DNA from: Marinilongibacter aquaticus
GTDB taxonomy: Bacteria; Bacteroidota; Bacteroidia; Cytophagales; Spirosomataceae
Reading direction: 5' to 3'
Assembly (NCBI RefSeq): GCF_020149935.1
Contig: NZ_CP083757.1
Span: 434,001 to 498,000 of the forward strand
Length of the DNA stretch: 64,000 nt
Shown: piece after piece, positions 42,871-52,454 of the stretch
Numbering within the stretch: position 1 is the stretch's first letter
Layout of the letters: the number at the start of each line of letters is the position of its first letter
Notes under the pieces: model-generated
The model's input: only the letters and a program-made list of their open reading frames with translations
What the model was told of the DNA's origin: nothing
Databases searched by the model: none
Made by a program: the position numbers and the translations under genes

Positions 42871-45800
42871 ATGATTAAAAATTTGCTCTTGTTATTGATG
42901 CTGCTTGGAGTGTTGCCATTAGCCGCTCAAAATCGGACCGTTACGGGAACGGTGACCGATTCTGGGACCAATGAAGTAATTATTGGTGCAACTGTTACCG
43001 TTCTGGGCACAACAAAAGGAACCATTACCGATGTAGAAGGAAAGTATTCTATTGAGGTAGGCAGCGGAGCCCAATTGGTTGTTTCGTTTGTGGGCTATGA
43101 AAAGCTTACAGTTCCTGTCGATAACAAAACGGTGATTGATGTGGCCTTGGGTACAGACGCCAACCAATTGGGTGAGGTGGTTGTGACGGCCCTCGGTATC
43201 AAACGCGAAGAAAAAACGCTAACCTATGCCCAACAAACCGTTGGTGCTGAAGAACTAACCAAAACACGTGACCCGAATTTTATGAACAGCCTGAACGGTA
43301 AAGCGGCGGGTGTTCAAATCAAGAAAAGTAGCTCGGGAGCGGGCGGCTCCACCAAAGTAGTTTTGCGTGGAAACAAATCGCTGAACGGCGACAGCTCGCC
43401 TTTGTTTGTAATCGATGGTGTGCCCATGGCCAACAACAGAGGCGGACAGCCCGGTATGTGGGGTGGAACCGATCAGGGAGATGGACTTTCGATGATCAAC
43501 CCAGAGGATATCGAAAGCATCAGTATTCTTAGAGGCTCGAATGCGGCTGTACTTTATGGTAGCCAAGGAGCCAACGGTGTAATTTTGATTACCACCAAAA
43601 GTGGAAAATCTGGAAAAACAGTAGTGACTTACAATACCGGTTATACCAACGAAAGTGTAATTCGTTTGCCGAAACTACAATATAAGTACGGTGCGGTTGG
43701 AAGTGCGAAGGAAAGCTGGTCGGACACGCCCGGCGATTACGACGATTCGTTCGTGAAAGACTTTTTCAACAACGGGCATAACTTTTACAATGCGGTGACT
43801 ATCAGCGGTGGAACAGCCCATACCAATGCCTTCTTTTCGTATGCGAATACATCGCAAAGCGGCGTGATGCCCAACAACAAATACGGAAAACATAACTTTT
43901 CTTTCAAGCAATCGACCAAAATGCTGAAAGATAAGGTTACGGTAACTTCGAATATTATCATGGCCTTGGAAAATACGGAAAATCGTTATCCATCGGGTTA
44001 TTATTTGAACCCTTTGACAGGCTTGTACATGTTCCCGAGACAAATGAACTTCGAAGACTACAAGAATAACTATCAAGTATTTGACGAAGGCAGAAACATG
44101 AATGTGCAAAATTGGTTTGTGGTAGATCACCAGCAATCTAACCCGTATTGGATTGTCAACAACGAGCCAAACACCATGAACTCGAGACGTGCAGTGGCAA
44201 GCTTGAAGGTTTCGTATGACATCTTGAGCAATTTGAAATTCCAGATTCGCGGAAACTACGATTACGCTTCTCGCGAATATGAAGAAAGACATGCGGCCAC
44301 CTCAAACGTGACCAATGTGGGCTCAAATGGCCGATGGGTGTACAGAAAAACAGAAGATATTTTGGCCTATACGGATGCTATCCTGAGCTACAATAAAGAT
44401 TTCGGTAACCTTTTCAGCTTGAATGCCATTGCCGGAGCCAGCTATCAAAAAACCGATTACGGTACAGGCGTATCTGTAAACTCGGGAACCAATGTACTTT
44501 TTTACCCGAACGAATTCTATTTCGATAATTTACCAACCAACGTGCAGGTGCAATCGATCACCAGCGGGAAAGTCGTGAAAAAAGGACTTTTTGGTAATTT
44601 GCAATTGGGCTACAAAGAAATGTTGTTCTTGGATTTGGCGGGCAGAAACGACTGGGCTTCTACACTTGCCCTTACAGGGAACGCTTCGTATTTCTATCCT
44701 TCAGCGGGTTTGACGGCCATCGTGAGTGAAATGTTCCAAATGCCGCAGAGCATCTCTTTTGGTAAAGTGAGAGCTTCGGTGACCAAAGTGGGCAATGAAG
44801 TGCCTTTCAACGTGATCAACCCACAAAACACGATTACAGCAAGTGGTGGGGTAGACCGCAACACCATTCAGCCTTTCTTCGATGCCAAACCGGAAATTAT
44901 TACCAGTATGGAATTGGGTACAGATTGGCGATTCTTTCATAACCGATTTGGCTTTGACCTGACCTTGTACAAAATCATCAGTAAGAACCAGTTCGTTCGA
45001 ATTCCGACAGTTTCTGGTGCGGGCGGATACACTTATCAGTACATCAACGCAGGTGAAATCACCAATAAAGGTGTAGAACTGACCGTAAACCTTGTGCCGG
45101 TAAGAAAAGCGAATCTTGAATGGACGTCGTCTTTCAACTTCACCAAAAACGTGAACAAAATCGTGGACATCGGGCCAAGTGATGCCACAACAATCAGCTT
45201 GGGAACATCCGAAGGTTATGAGTCTAAACTCGTAGAAGGTGGATCGTTCAACGACCTTTATGTGTACAAATTCCAAAGAAACGAAGCGGGCAGCATCATC
45301 ATTGAAAACGGTGTACCGTTGAAAACCTCAATCACAGAATTGGCTGGAAACCTGAATCCAAAATGGACATTGGGTTGGAATAACACATTGACATATAAGC
45401 GTTTAAGTGCAGGCGTGTTGATCAACGGAAGCTTTGGTGGCGTGGTGTTTAGCCAAACGCAATCGATGCTCGACGGTTACGGTGTTTCTCAAGCCACCGC
45501 CGATGCAAGAGACGCAGGTTTTGTTTCTGTAAACGGCGTAAGCTCGAGCGACGGCACGGCCATCACGCAAGTGAATCCAGAAACTTGGTATAAAGCAGTA
45601 GGTGATAGAAACGGAATCGGTGAATACTATGTGTACAGCCGCACAAACGTGAGGTTGGGTCAGCTTAGCTTGGGTTACAATTTCGACTTGTCGAAAATCA
45701 AAATCCCGGTTAAATCGGCCAATTTGTCTTTGATCGGCAACAACCTGTTCTATTTCCATATGGAAGCCCCATTCGATCCTGAGTTGGCCATGAGTACAAA

Positions 45801-45879
45801 CCAAAATTCACAAGGTTTGGACAACTTCAACCTTCCGGCCACTAGAACTTATGGAGTGAACCTTAAACTTACTTTTTAA
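42871..45879 (+). CDS. SusC/RagA-family TonB-dependent outer-membrane transporter
   Basis: 1002 residues from ATG 42871: signal peptide MIKNLLLLLMLLGVLPLAAQ, then the carboxypeptidase-like N-terminal domain (VTGTVTDSGTNEVIIGATV), plug domain (FMNSLNGKAAGVQIKK, LFVIDGVPMAN, ISILRGSNAAVLYGSQGANGVILITTK) and a 22-strand barrel ending LPATRTYGVNLKLTF. It imports glycans or peptides with its SusD partner, 10 bp downstream. No hydrolase is encoded in the same cluster, so the substrate is unknown. Confidence 0.96.
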   Translation: MIKNLLLLLMLLGVLPLAAQNRTVTGTVTDSGTNEVIIGATVTVLGTTKGTITDVEGKYSIEVGSGAQLVVSFVGYEKLTVPVDNKTVIDVALGTDANQLGEVVVTALGIKREEKTLTYAQQTVGAEELTKTRDPNFMNSLNGKAAGVQIKKSSSGAGGSTKVVLRGNKSLNGDSSPLFVIDGVPMANNRGGQPGMWGGTDQGDGLSMINPEDIESISILRGSNAAVLYGSQGANGVILITTKSGKSGKTVVTYNTGYTNESVIRLPKLQYKYGAVGSAKESWSDTPGDYDDSFVKDFFNNGHNFYNAVTISGGTAHTNAFFSYANTSQSGVMPNNKYGKHNFSFKQSTKMLKDKVTVTSNIIMALENTENRYPSGYYLNPLTGLYMFPRQMNFEDYKNNYQVFDEGRNMNVQNWFVVDHQQSNPYWIVNNEPNTMNSRRAVASLKVSYDILSNLKFQIRGNYDYASREYEERHAATSNVTNVGSNGRWVYRKTEDILAYTDAILSYNKDFGNLFSLNAIAGASYQKTDYGTGVSVNSGTNVLFYPNEFYFDNLPTNVQVQSITSGKVVKKGLFGNLQLGYKEMLFLDLAGRNDWASTLALTGNASYFYPSAGLTAIVSEMFQMPQSISFGKVRASVTKVGNEVPFNVINPQNTITASGGVDRNTIQPFFDAKPEIITSMELGTDWRFFHNRFGFDLTLYKIISKNQFVRIPTVSGAGGYTYQYINAGEITNKGVELTVNLVPVRKANLEWTSSFNFTKNVNKIVDIGPSDATTISLGTSEGYESKLVEGGSFNDLYVYKFQRNEAGSIIIENGVPLKTSITELAGNLNPKWTLGWNNTLTYKRLSAGVLINGSFGGVVFSQTQSMLDGYGVSQATADARDAGFVSVNGVSSSDGTAITQVNPETWYKAVGDRNGIGEYYVYSRTNVRLGQLSLGYNFDLSKIKIPVKSANLSLIGNNLFYFHMEAPFDPELAMSTNQNSQGLDNFNLPATRTYGVNLKLTF

Positions 45880-45889
45880 TCTGAATGAC

Positions 45890-47470
45890 ATGAAAAAAAT
45901 ATTATTCCTATTTATATCATTTATCGTTTTCTCCGGATGTACGAAGAATTTCGAGGAACTAAATGTAAACCCGTATCAGATATCCAACGAATCTTTGCGT
46001 CAGGATTTCAACAATATTGGGTCGTTTTATCCTTCGATGCTCAACTTCATTTTCGGGACACAAACGCACCATAATTTGCTGAACGTAACCTACACGCAGC
46101 AGTTGGCCACACCTACGCCTTTTACGGGAAACATCAATAACACCACATACTATGTGCGATGGAACACCTATTGGGGCAGAGAGTACAGCAACGTGATGGC
46201 TCCGGCCAAGCAGGTTATCGATATTGCCAATGAGGGCGGATATACCGTTTTTGCGGCTTGGGCAAAGTTGATTCAGATCATTTCGATGTCGAGAGTAACA
46301 CTTTATCAAGGTCCCGTAATTTATACGCACTACGGAGAAACAGGTCAGGTTTTATACGATAGCGAGGAAGAGTTGTACACGGCTTTCTTCAGCGATTTGG
46401 ATGAAATAATTGACATGTTCAATGCCAATGCAGATTATAGCGGATTGGCCAATTTCGACGCCAGCTACGGTGGAGATGTGGCCAGTTGGGCTCGTTATGC
46501 CAACTCACTTCGTTTGCAATTGGCTATGCGTGTGTCGAAAGTTGCACCAAGTATGGCCAAAAGCGAGGGCGAAAAAGCACTTGCAGACCCAGCGGGTTTG
46601 ATTCTATCCAATGACCAAACCTTCTACATTTCGCTTTATGGAGCCAAATTTCACCCGGCTACAATTTGTTTCGACTGGGGCGATACGCGTATGAGTGCCA
46701 CGATGGAATCCATTTTGATCGGTTATAAAGACAACCGCATCAGCAAGTTTTTCGATCCCGTGTCTTCAGAATCTTTGGTGAGCGATCACCCAGATTGGCC
46801 TTACAAAGGCATTAGAAATGGAGCCGTGCTCAACGCCAAAGACGATCACTTGGCTTTCTCAACGATCAATTCAAGCTTCAACAGCATCAGCGGTTTCACC
46901 AAAAGAAAATACATGAGTGCAGACGAAGTGTACTTCTTGATGGCCGAAGCGGCATTGCGAGGCTGGACAGGAGCCGGCGACGCCAAAGAAAACTATGAAA
47001 GCGGTGTGAAAGCTTCATTTGAATTGTGGGGAGCCGGCGGTGCAGATGCCTATTTGGCCGATGACTCGAGCTTGCCTCTTGATTATGTAGATCCTGTGGA
47101 TGCCACGCATACCAACGATTTCCAAAACAGAATCACGACCACGGTCGCTTGGGATGAAGCAGCATCGAATGAAGAAAAATTGGAAAAGATTATTACACAA
47201 AAATGGATTGCCTGCTATACCAACGAGATGGAATCTTGGATGGATTTGCGTAGAACGGGCTATCCTAAACTTCCGGATGTGGCTGTGAACTACAGCAGCA
47301 CAGATTGGGGCATTGTAGAAAAAGGTGACATTGTGAGAAGGTTTCCATTTGTGACAGCCGAACGCACCGGAAACGAGGCGGGTGTAGCCGACGCCACAAC
47401 CAAATTGGGCGGCCCCGACTTGATCAATACCCGCTTATGGTGGGATACTGGTGGATCTAATTTCCCTTGA
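45890..47470 (+). CDS. SusD/RagB-family surface lipoprotein
   Basis: 526 residues with lipobox VFSGC (MKKILFLFISFIVFSGCTK). It belongs to the SusD-like 2 subgroup: NFEELNVNPYQIS near the N-terminus, helical TPR-like segments and a C-terminal block with KWIACYTNEMESWMDLRRTGYPKL. It forms the substrate-binding lid on the SusC transporter. Terminator follows at 47501. Confidence 0.95.
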   Translation: MKKILFLFISFIVFSGCTKNFEELNVNPYQISNESLRQDFNNIGSFYPSMLNFIFGTQTHHNLLNVTYTQQLATPTPFTGNINNTTYYVRWNTYWGREYSNVMAPAKQVIDIANEGGYTVFAAWAKLIQIISMSRVTLYQGPVIYTHYGETGQVLYDSEEELYTAFFSDLDEIIDMFNANADYSGLANFDASYGGDVASWARYANSLRLQLAMRVSKVAPSMAKSEGEKALADPAGLILSNDQTFYISLYGAKFHPATICFDWGDTRMSATMESILIGYKDNRISKFFDPVSSESLVSDHPDWPYKGIRNGAVLNAKDDHLAFSTINSSFNSISGFTKRKYMSADEVYFLMAEAALRGWTGAGDAKENYESGVKASFELWGAGGADAYLADDSSLPLDYVDPVDATHTNDFQNRITTTVAWDEAASNEEKLEKIITQKWIACYTNEMESWMDLRRTGYPKLPDVAVNYSSTDWGIVEKGDIVRRFPFVTAERTGNEAGVADATTKLGGPDLINTRLWWDTGGSNFP

Positions 47471-47500
47471 TATTAGGTTTTTGAAACCCTTTTTTTGAAA

Positions 47501-47534
47501 GCCGCCTCATATCATTTGAGGCGGCCTTTTTTTT
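47501..47534 (+). terminator. Intrinsic terminator of the SusCD operon
   Basis: GCCGCCTCA (47501-47509) with TGAGGCGGC (47517-47525), 7-nt loop and a T run. Confidence 0.88.
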
Positions 47535-47540
47535 ATCAAA

Positions 47541-47957
47541 TTATAAATCCAAAATGGCAGAAAGGTTTTCGGAGCTTATAGGAGCCGAAATGTGTTGATG
47601 AACAACTTTCCATTCGTTTTCTGATTTTGCGAATCCGAGACTAATTCTATTCTTCATTCCTCGCAGTGCTTCTCCTTCAGGTGAAACGGCTTGAAATAGT
47701 ATAAAGCCACTTGCAAAGCCCAAATTTTCCGACTCATGAATTTTCACGCATTCGAAATCCACTTTAACCTGCTCATCTCCCAAAGCATTCAGCCAGCCTT
47801 CAATTTCGGGCTTCCATTCTTGCAGATCGTTGAAATGACTTTTGTCCCACATATCAAATGCCAAAACCTCTGGACCGTATAGGGCAAGCAAGCCAATTGT
47901 ATCCTTTTGCCAAACCGCATTTTTATATGCAGTAAAAAAGTTTTCAATGTTCTTCAT
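47541..47957 (-). CDS. NTF2-like (SnoaL/DUF4440-type) protein
   Basis: 138 residues, cystatin/NTF2-like fold: NIENFFTAYKNAVWQKDTIGLLALY, a mid-protein WLNALGDEQVKVDFE and strand-rich EWKVVHQHIS. Family members are small-molecule isomerases or cyclases, or accessory domains; function not deducible. Last gene of a three-gene unit with YdeI-like and alpha/beta-hydrolase genes, 14 bp downstream of the former. Confidence 0.7.
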   Translation of the reverse strand: MKNIENFFTAYKNAVWQKDTIGLLALYGPEVLAFDMWDKSHFNDLQEWKPEIEGWLNALGDEQVKVDFECVKIHESENLGFASGFILFQAVSPEGEALRGMKNRISLGFAKSENEWKVVHQHISAPISSENLSAILDL

Positions 47958-47971
47958 AATCTATTTTTAAT

Positions 47972-48553
47972 CTATCTAAACGACTTTGGCAGCTGTTTTT
48001 TACTTGCATTATCTGCAATCTCCACAATTCTATTTTGTCTTGTTTCGGTTCTTTTCGCAAGAACAAGCCAAGACAATAAAATTTTCTTTGCCGAGGAACT
48101 CAAACTCTGGTAATATTCGAAAGAACCTGCTCTTTTGTCAAATGCTCTTTTTAAATCTTGGGGCACAATAAGGGCTTCCACTTCATCCAGAATGAACCAG
48201 GAGCCATTTTTCTTGGCAATTTCAATGGATTTGTAACCAGCTTCCCGCATCTGCTCTTTTGAAATCAGATCGTCCACTTTGTCCTTGTTTATTTTTGACC
48301 ATATGCTGTTCGGTTTTCTTTTACTGAAATATTGCATATAACTTTCCTTGTCAATGGTCCTTTTTGTGCTGTCTATCCACCCAAAGCATAGGGCTTCATC
48401 CACGGCTTCGCTCCAACCGATTGTAAACAGCGGGCTCGTGGTCTTAAAAAAAATAAGCCAAACAGACTGCTTCGACTGATGATTCGCATCCAACCAGTTC
48501 CGCCAGTCTGTTCTGCTTTTGGGGCTATATGTTTCAATATCCTCTTTAGGCAT
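47972..48553 (-). CDS. YdeI/OmpD-associated family protein
   Basis: 193 residues. SVWLIFFKTTSP, IGWSEAVDEALCFGWIDSTKR and YFSKRKPNSIWSKINKDKV match the YdeI family N-terminal domain, and the C-terminal bacteriocin-protection/OmpD-associated segment (about 120-193) has LLSWLVLAKRTETRQNRI. It overlaps the hydrolase gene by 8 bp. Biochemical role unknown. Confidence 0.85.
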   Translation of the reverse strand: MPKEDIETYSPKSRTDWRNWLDANHQSKQSVWLIFFKTTSPLFTIGWSEAVDEALCFGWIDSTKRTIDKESYMQYFSKRKPNSIWSKINKDKVDDLISKEQMREAGYKSIEIAKKNGSWFILDEVEALIVPQDLKRAFDKRAGSFEYYQSLSSSAKKILLSWLVLAKRTETRQNRIVEIADNASKKQLPKSFR

Positions 48554-49508
48554 GTTGTTTTTCCAACCAATTTAAAATCGTCTGGTTGGTTTCTTCTGGC
48601 AATTCTTGCGGAATACAATGACCGCAATCCAAACTAAGTATATCTACATTCGGCACAAAATCCTTTAGGTTTTCAAACTTGGGAATCGTATCGCGTTCTC
48701 CATAGATCATAAGCGTTGGCTGGTGAATAATGGGAGCAATATTCGCCATTAAATGCCAATTGCGATCTAAGTTTCTGTACCAATTTATACTTCCTGTAAA
48801 TCCAGATTTTTCGAAAGCGGATACGAAAACGGACAATTCACTCTCGCTCATGATAGGTTCTCCGTTTGGTTTTTCTGCTCTGGCAAGATTGATCATCAAC
48901 ATACCGGGTTCTGGTCGCATAGGGGCTGCGTTTTTACGGAATAAGTTACGCAAAAATTGCGAGGTGTTTGCATGCAAAATGGCATCGGCCACCCCCGGCT
49001 GTCGGTTGAAATGCACAAAATAAAAGTCCTCGCCAAAAATTTCTTCCATCCATTCGATCCAAGGCCTTTCTCCACGTACTTGATAAGGCAAAGCCAGGTT
49101 GATAATTCCATTTACCCGTTTGGGCTGCAACAGAGCCAAGCTCCATACCACATTTGCTCCCCAATCGTGGCCGACAAATGTAGCGTTCTCGTATCCGTAA
49201 TAATCGAGCAAGGCAGTGAGGTCATCAGTCAAATGCACGATGTCATAATCTTCCACTTCGGTCGGGCAAGAAGAACGGCCATAACCTCTCTGATTTGGCA
49301 CAATTACATGATAACCGGCATGCACAAGAGCCGATATTTGATAACGCCAAGAGAATGCCAGTTCGGGAAAACCATGGCAAAGCACAATTGGTTTGCCGGC
49401 ATTTTGTCTGCCCGCTTCAAATACTTCGAGTTGTACACCGTTCACCGAAATCATTGTAGGTTCAGGGAATTCGGCTGGATTGAACCTAGCCTCGATTACG
49501 TTTTTCAT
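48546..49508 (-). CDS. Alpha/beta hydrolase (epoxide hydrolase-like)
   Basis: 320 residues. The HGFPELAFSWRYQ oxyanion region, nucleophile motif GHDWGANVVWSLALL (Asp in HDWG, as in epoxide hydrolases and haloalkane dehalogenases), acid in YGERDTIP and the His in DCGHCIPQE form a complete triad. Cap domain lies between. Substrate undefined. First gene of the three-gene unit; promoter match at 49531-49538. Confidence 0.88.
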   Translation of the reverse strand: MKNVIEARFNPAEFPEPTMISVNGVQLEVFEAGRQNAGKPIVLCHGFPELAFSWRYQISALVHAGYHVIVPNQRGYGRSSCPTEVEDYDIVHLTDDLTALLDYYGYENATFVGHDWGANVVWSLALLQPKRVNGIINLALPYQVRGERPWIEWMEEIFGEDFYFVHFNRQPGVADAILHANTSQFLRNLFRKNAAPMRPEPGMLMINLARAEKPNGEPIMSESELSVFVSAFEKSGFTGSINWYRNLDRNWHLMANIAPIIHQPTLMIYGERDTIPKFENLKDFVPNVDILSLDCGHCIPQELPEETNQTILNWLEKQHA

Positions 49509-49530
49509 CTTACTTAAAATTGATTTGATA

Positions 49531-49538
49531 CAAACGTA
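49531..49538 (-). promoter_or_regulatory. -7 promoter element of the hydrolase operon
   Basis: Minus strand TACGTTTG, exact TAnnTTTG, 23 bp before the ATG. Confidence 0.55.
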
Positions 49539-49705
49539 AATCGGCTTGGTGACAACCCTGTGTCAAGGGGTAAAATGAATGAATGAATGCTTTTTGCCAA
49601 AAGGTACTTAAAGCGGAAGATGTATTCGAAGGTTTAACAATGAATAAGAAAATACTTGAATATTTCGGAAATAGGTGATAGAAAAAATCATCTCAAAAAT
49701 CTTGG

Positions 49706-50497
49706 TCAATTTTCTTTAAAAAGTTTGCTTGGTGCATGTCCAAATAATTTTTTAAATGCGTAGGAGAAGTGAGAAAAGTTCTCGAATCCCAGATCGAGGT
49801 AAATTTCTGAAGGCCTCTTCTCTTTTCTGTCAATCAAATAATATGCTTCTTCCAGTCGCTTTTGTATGAGCCAATGCCTTGGAGTTGCATTGAATATTTT
49901 TTCGAAATCTCTCTTAAATGTGGACAGACTCCGCCCTGTCAGATAAGCAAATCGCTCAATACTTACATTGAACTTATAATTTCTGAGCATAAATTCTTCT
50001 AAGTCGATTTTGTCAGGATCTTTGAAATCAAACAAAATATTGGCCAAATCAGGATTTGATTTCAGTAAAATCAGAAGAAGCTCACTTCTTTTTACATTCA
50101 AAAAGTCGCCATCTATAAGTCCATGCTCATTAAAATAAGGAATCAAAGACTGAATAAAGTTCTCTATTAATTCATCGTGCGATAAATGAAATATGGCATG
50201 CGGTGCCTCCGTACTTTTGGGTTCGTAATTATAGGTTTCGTTAAAGGATTTCAAAAAATCCTGATCCAATAAAATGAAGATTTTCCGAAAGGCAACTTTG
50301 TCTTCATGCTTGGTATATCTCGCCAAATGATTTCTTCTTCCAAGCCCGTAATCTCCTGCTTTTATTTTGTATACATTGATGCCATCGTACACGGTCATCG
50401 AACCTGACAACAAATACATAAAGGTATGATTCGCAATAAACTGTTCTGTCGATGGAGAGGGACTTACGTAACAATTGGAAATTGCGGTTTCTTTCAT
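49706..50497 (-). CDS. AraC-family transcriptional regulator
   Basis: 263 residues. N-terminal cupin-like sensor (about 1-150) then the two-helix-turn-helix AraC domain: FAYLTGRSLSTFKRDFEKIF and PSEIYLDLGFENFSHFSYAF followed by KKLFGHAPSKLF. The ATG overlaps the reductase stop by one base, so the two genes are cotranscribed and the regulator probably controls that operon. Confidence 0.88.
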   Translation of the reverse strand: MKETAISNCYVSPSPSTEQFIANHTFMYLLSGSMTVYDGINVYKIKAGDYGLGRRNHLARYTKHEDKVAFRKIFILLDQDFLKSFNETYNYEPKSTEAPHAIFHLSHDELIENFIQSLIPYFNEHGLIDGDFLNVKRSELLLILLKSNPDLANILFDFKDPDKIDLEEFMLRNYKFNVSIERFAYLTGRSLSTFKRDFEKIFNATPRHWLIQKRLEEAYYLIDRKEKRPSEIYLDLGFENFSHFSYAFKKLFGHAPSKLFKEN

Positions 50498-51543
50498 TAT
50501 TTGCTTTTTATTAATCCTAACTGTAACATACTTTTTGCTGTTGCCACAATGGCTTCTTCATTTGATCGTGGAGACCATTCTAATAATTTTTGTGCTTTCT
50601 CACTGCTTACCTCTGCATATTTGCCAAGCAGAGTGGCTACCATACGTAATGAGGGATTGAATAATGCGGCCAACCTTATTGGCCAGTTGGGTATTTCTTT
50701 TGAGGGAACATAATGGGCCGCATCTCCCAAATTTTTCCTTAAAATATTGGCCACATCAAGCATTGATAGAGCATTACCGCTACTTGCTAAAAATCGTTCG
50801 CCTTTGGCTTTGGGGCTTGTCATGGCCAACAAATGCAAATCTGCCACATCACGTACATCCACATAACAGGAATCCAATTTTGGACAAGCTTTTATTTCGC
50901 CTTCAAGCATTCTTCTTATACTTTGATTAGAATGTGAATAGTCACTCCCCAAAACGGGTCCCATCACCCCAACGGGATTGACGGTTGACAATTCCAAGTT
51001 TCCCCCTTCAATTTTTATAAAATCCCAAGCGGCCCTTTCTGCAATAGTTTTCGATTTCTGATAGGGATGGAGGTTTGCATTAAGATTCGACCAGTCCTTT
51101 TCAGTATAAGGTGTTGTGCGGTTCAGATGCCCCATGCCCACTGCTCCATAAGCAGATGTCAAAACTACACGGGATACATTGGCATCCCTTGAAGCCTTTA
51201 GTACCCTCAAGACACCTTCTTTCGCCGGGATGATCATCTCATCTTCATGTTTATAATTTAGAATAGGGGTTGGCGACGCGACATGTAGAACAAATTCACA
51301 ACCTGCCACAGCCTCATTCCAATTCTTATCATCTACCAAATCGGCTTCAATAAAAGAGAGCTCATCGAACGAACGAATGCCACCATTTCTCAGCATACTT
51401 TTCACTTCGTTTTGTCTATCCATTGATCGAAGAGTAGTTTTTACTTTATACCCCTGTTCCAGTAATTTAAGAATACAATTTACGGCAATAAACCCAGAAC
51501 CACCTGTTACCAATACCGTACTATTTTGATTTGCACTTGTCAT
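50497..51543 (-). CDS. NAD(P)-dependent epimerase/reductase (extended SDR)
   Basis: 348 residues. Rossmann motif VLVTGGSGFIA, the YQKSK catalytic pair (Tyr-x3-Lys), and DVRDVADLHLLAM. Resembles aldehyde/dihydroflavonol-4-reductase-type SDR proteins. Substrate unknown. Cotranscribed with the AraC regulator directly downstream. Confidence 0.85.
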   Translation of the reverse strand: MTSANQNSTVLVTGGSGFIAVNCILKLLEQGYKVKTTLRSMDRQNEVKSMLRNGGIRSFDELSFIEADLVDDKNWNEAVAGCEFVLHVASPTPILNYKHEDEMIIPAKEGVLRVLKASRDANVSRVVLTSAYGAVGMGHLNRTTPYTEKDWSNLNANLHPYQKSKTIAERAAWDFIKIEGGNLELSTVNPVGVMGPVLGSDYSHSNQSIRRMLEGEIKACPKLDSCYVDVRDVADLHLLAMTSPKAKGERFLASSGNALSMLDVANILRKNLGDAAHYVPSKEIPNWPIRLAALFNPSLRMVATLLGKYAEVSSEKAQKLLEWSPRSNEEAIVATAKSMLQLGLIKSK

Positions 51544-51638
51544 CAGTTTTTCTTTTAAATTTCAACTGCAAATTTCATCTGAAATCGAAATCAACTGTTT
51601 TGTTGTGCAGTCCAAATTCGTTGTGTTGAAAAGTTCAA

Positions 51639-51698
51639 TTATCTCCAATAAAAGGTAAGTCCCACTCTGAATACAACATTCGCTTCTTTCTTCATTCC
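51639..51698 (-). pseudogene. Possible remnant of an outer-membrane protein C-terminus
   Basis: In one minus-strand frame the region ends MKKEANVVFRVGLTFYWR then TAA, a typical final strand of an outer-membrane barrel. The reading frame is broken upstream by TGA around 51766, so at most about 43 codons remain. It may be chance; no flanking mobile element is seen. Confidence 0.2.
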
Positions 51699-51774
51699 TG
51701 CATTGTCAAGCAAAAGCTTGCAGATAGGGAAATCTGCAATGAAAATGGGGTATTTCGAGGTTCGTAATTTTCAA

Positions 51775-51782
51775 TAACTTTG
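51775..51782 (+). promoter_or_regulatory. -7 promoter element of the TrpF-like gene
   Basis: TAACTTTG, exact TAnnTTTG, 17 bp before ATG 51799. Confidence 0.6.
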
Positions 51783-51798
51783 CGGCAAAAGAAGAATT

Positions 51799-52347
51799 AT
51801 GTTGAAAAAAGAAGTTTTGGTCTCCGAGCTTTCCAACCTTTCCGATGCCCGCTATTGTGCCGGAATGGGCGTGCAGTTTTTGAGTTTCGAATTGAACGAA
51901 AACCATCCTAGCCACATTGGTTTCAAAAAGATGGTCGAAATCAAAAATTGGTTGATGGGCCCACAGATAGGCGGACGACTCGAGCATTGGAGCGAGGACA
52001 TTCCTTTCGACGAGCTTCAACTCGACTTTCTGATCATAAACAAGGTGAGCGATCTTGATAAAGCGAGAAGCAAGGCGGCTCAGGTTATGCTCGAAGTCGA
52101 TCATAATGAACTGTCCATGATAAACTTACACGAGTTTGATCATGTAATTCTTCACGAACTGCCCGAAGAAAAACCAGAGCATTTTTCTGTTTTTTATGCG
52201 ATTGAGATAGACGCGGAAAATTGGGAAGATGTAGTGGAAAGCGATGATTTTGAAAAGCTTGTACTCAAGGGTAATCATGAAGAAAGACCGGGATTCAGCC
52301 AATATGAACAACTAATGGATGTGCTCGAGGCCCTGGAGGACGAATAG
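51799..52347 (+). CDS. TrpF-like (phosphoribosylanthranilate isomerase-fold) protein, probably inactive
   Basis: 182 residues. VSELSNLSDARYCAGMGVQFLSFEL mirrors the first strand-helix of phosphoribosylanthranilate isomerase, but the catalytic Cys in its usual KVCG position is replaced (LVSELSN), and the C-terminal half is short and acidic. No other trp gene lies nearby. I infer a degenerate paralogue with a non-enzymatic or altered role; alternatives are a diverged TIM-barrel of unknown activity. Confidence 0.55.
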   Translation: MLKKEVLVSELSNLSDARYCAGMGVQFLSFELNENHPSHIGFKKMVEIKNWLMGPQIGGRLEHWSEDIPFDELQLDFLIINKVSDLDKARSKAAQVMLEVDHNELSMINLHEFDHVILHELPEEKPEHFSVFYAIEIDAENWEDVVESDDFEKLVLKGNHEERPGFSQYEQLMDVLEALEDE

Positions 52348-52426
52348 GCCGACACCCCATATTTGCATTTCATCCCTTTTTGTTGCCACTCATGTAGTTT
52401 GCAATACCAAGTACCTTCTTACGAAC

Positions 52427-52434
52427 TACATTTG
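52427..52434 (+). promoter_or_regulatory. -7 promoter element of the PspC/LiaF operon
   Basis: TACATTTG, exact TAnnTTTG, 21 bp before ATG 52455. Confidence 0.6.
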
Positions 52435-52454
52435 TATCGTAATCAAGCGAAATT

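Larger units (their letters stand above)
51544..51798. other. 255-bp intergenic region with a hairpin
   Basis: Contains a perfect 8-bp hairpin at 51718-51739 (TTGCAGAT/ATCTGCAA, 6-nt loop) and a possible barrel-type C-terminal fragment on the minus strand (51639-51698). No clear promoter for the reductase was recognised; the next plus-strand gene has one at 51775-51782. Confidence 0.4.

Noticed and set aside
49575-49589. Tandem AATG repeat (GAATGAATGAATG)
   Set aside because: Too short and not tied to a gene start; no phase-variation context.
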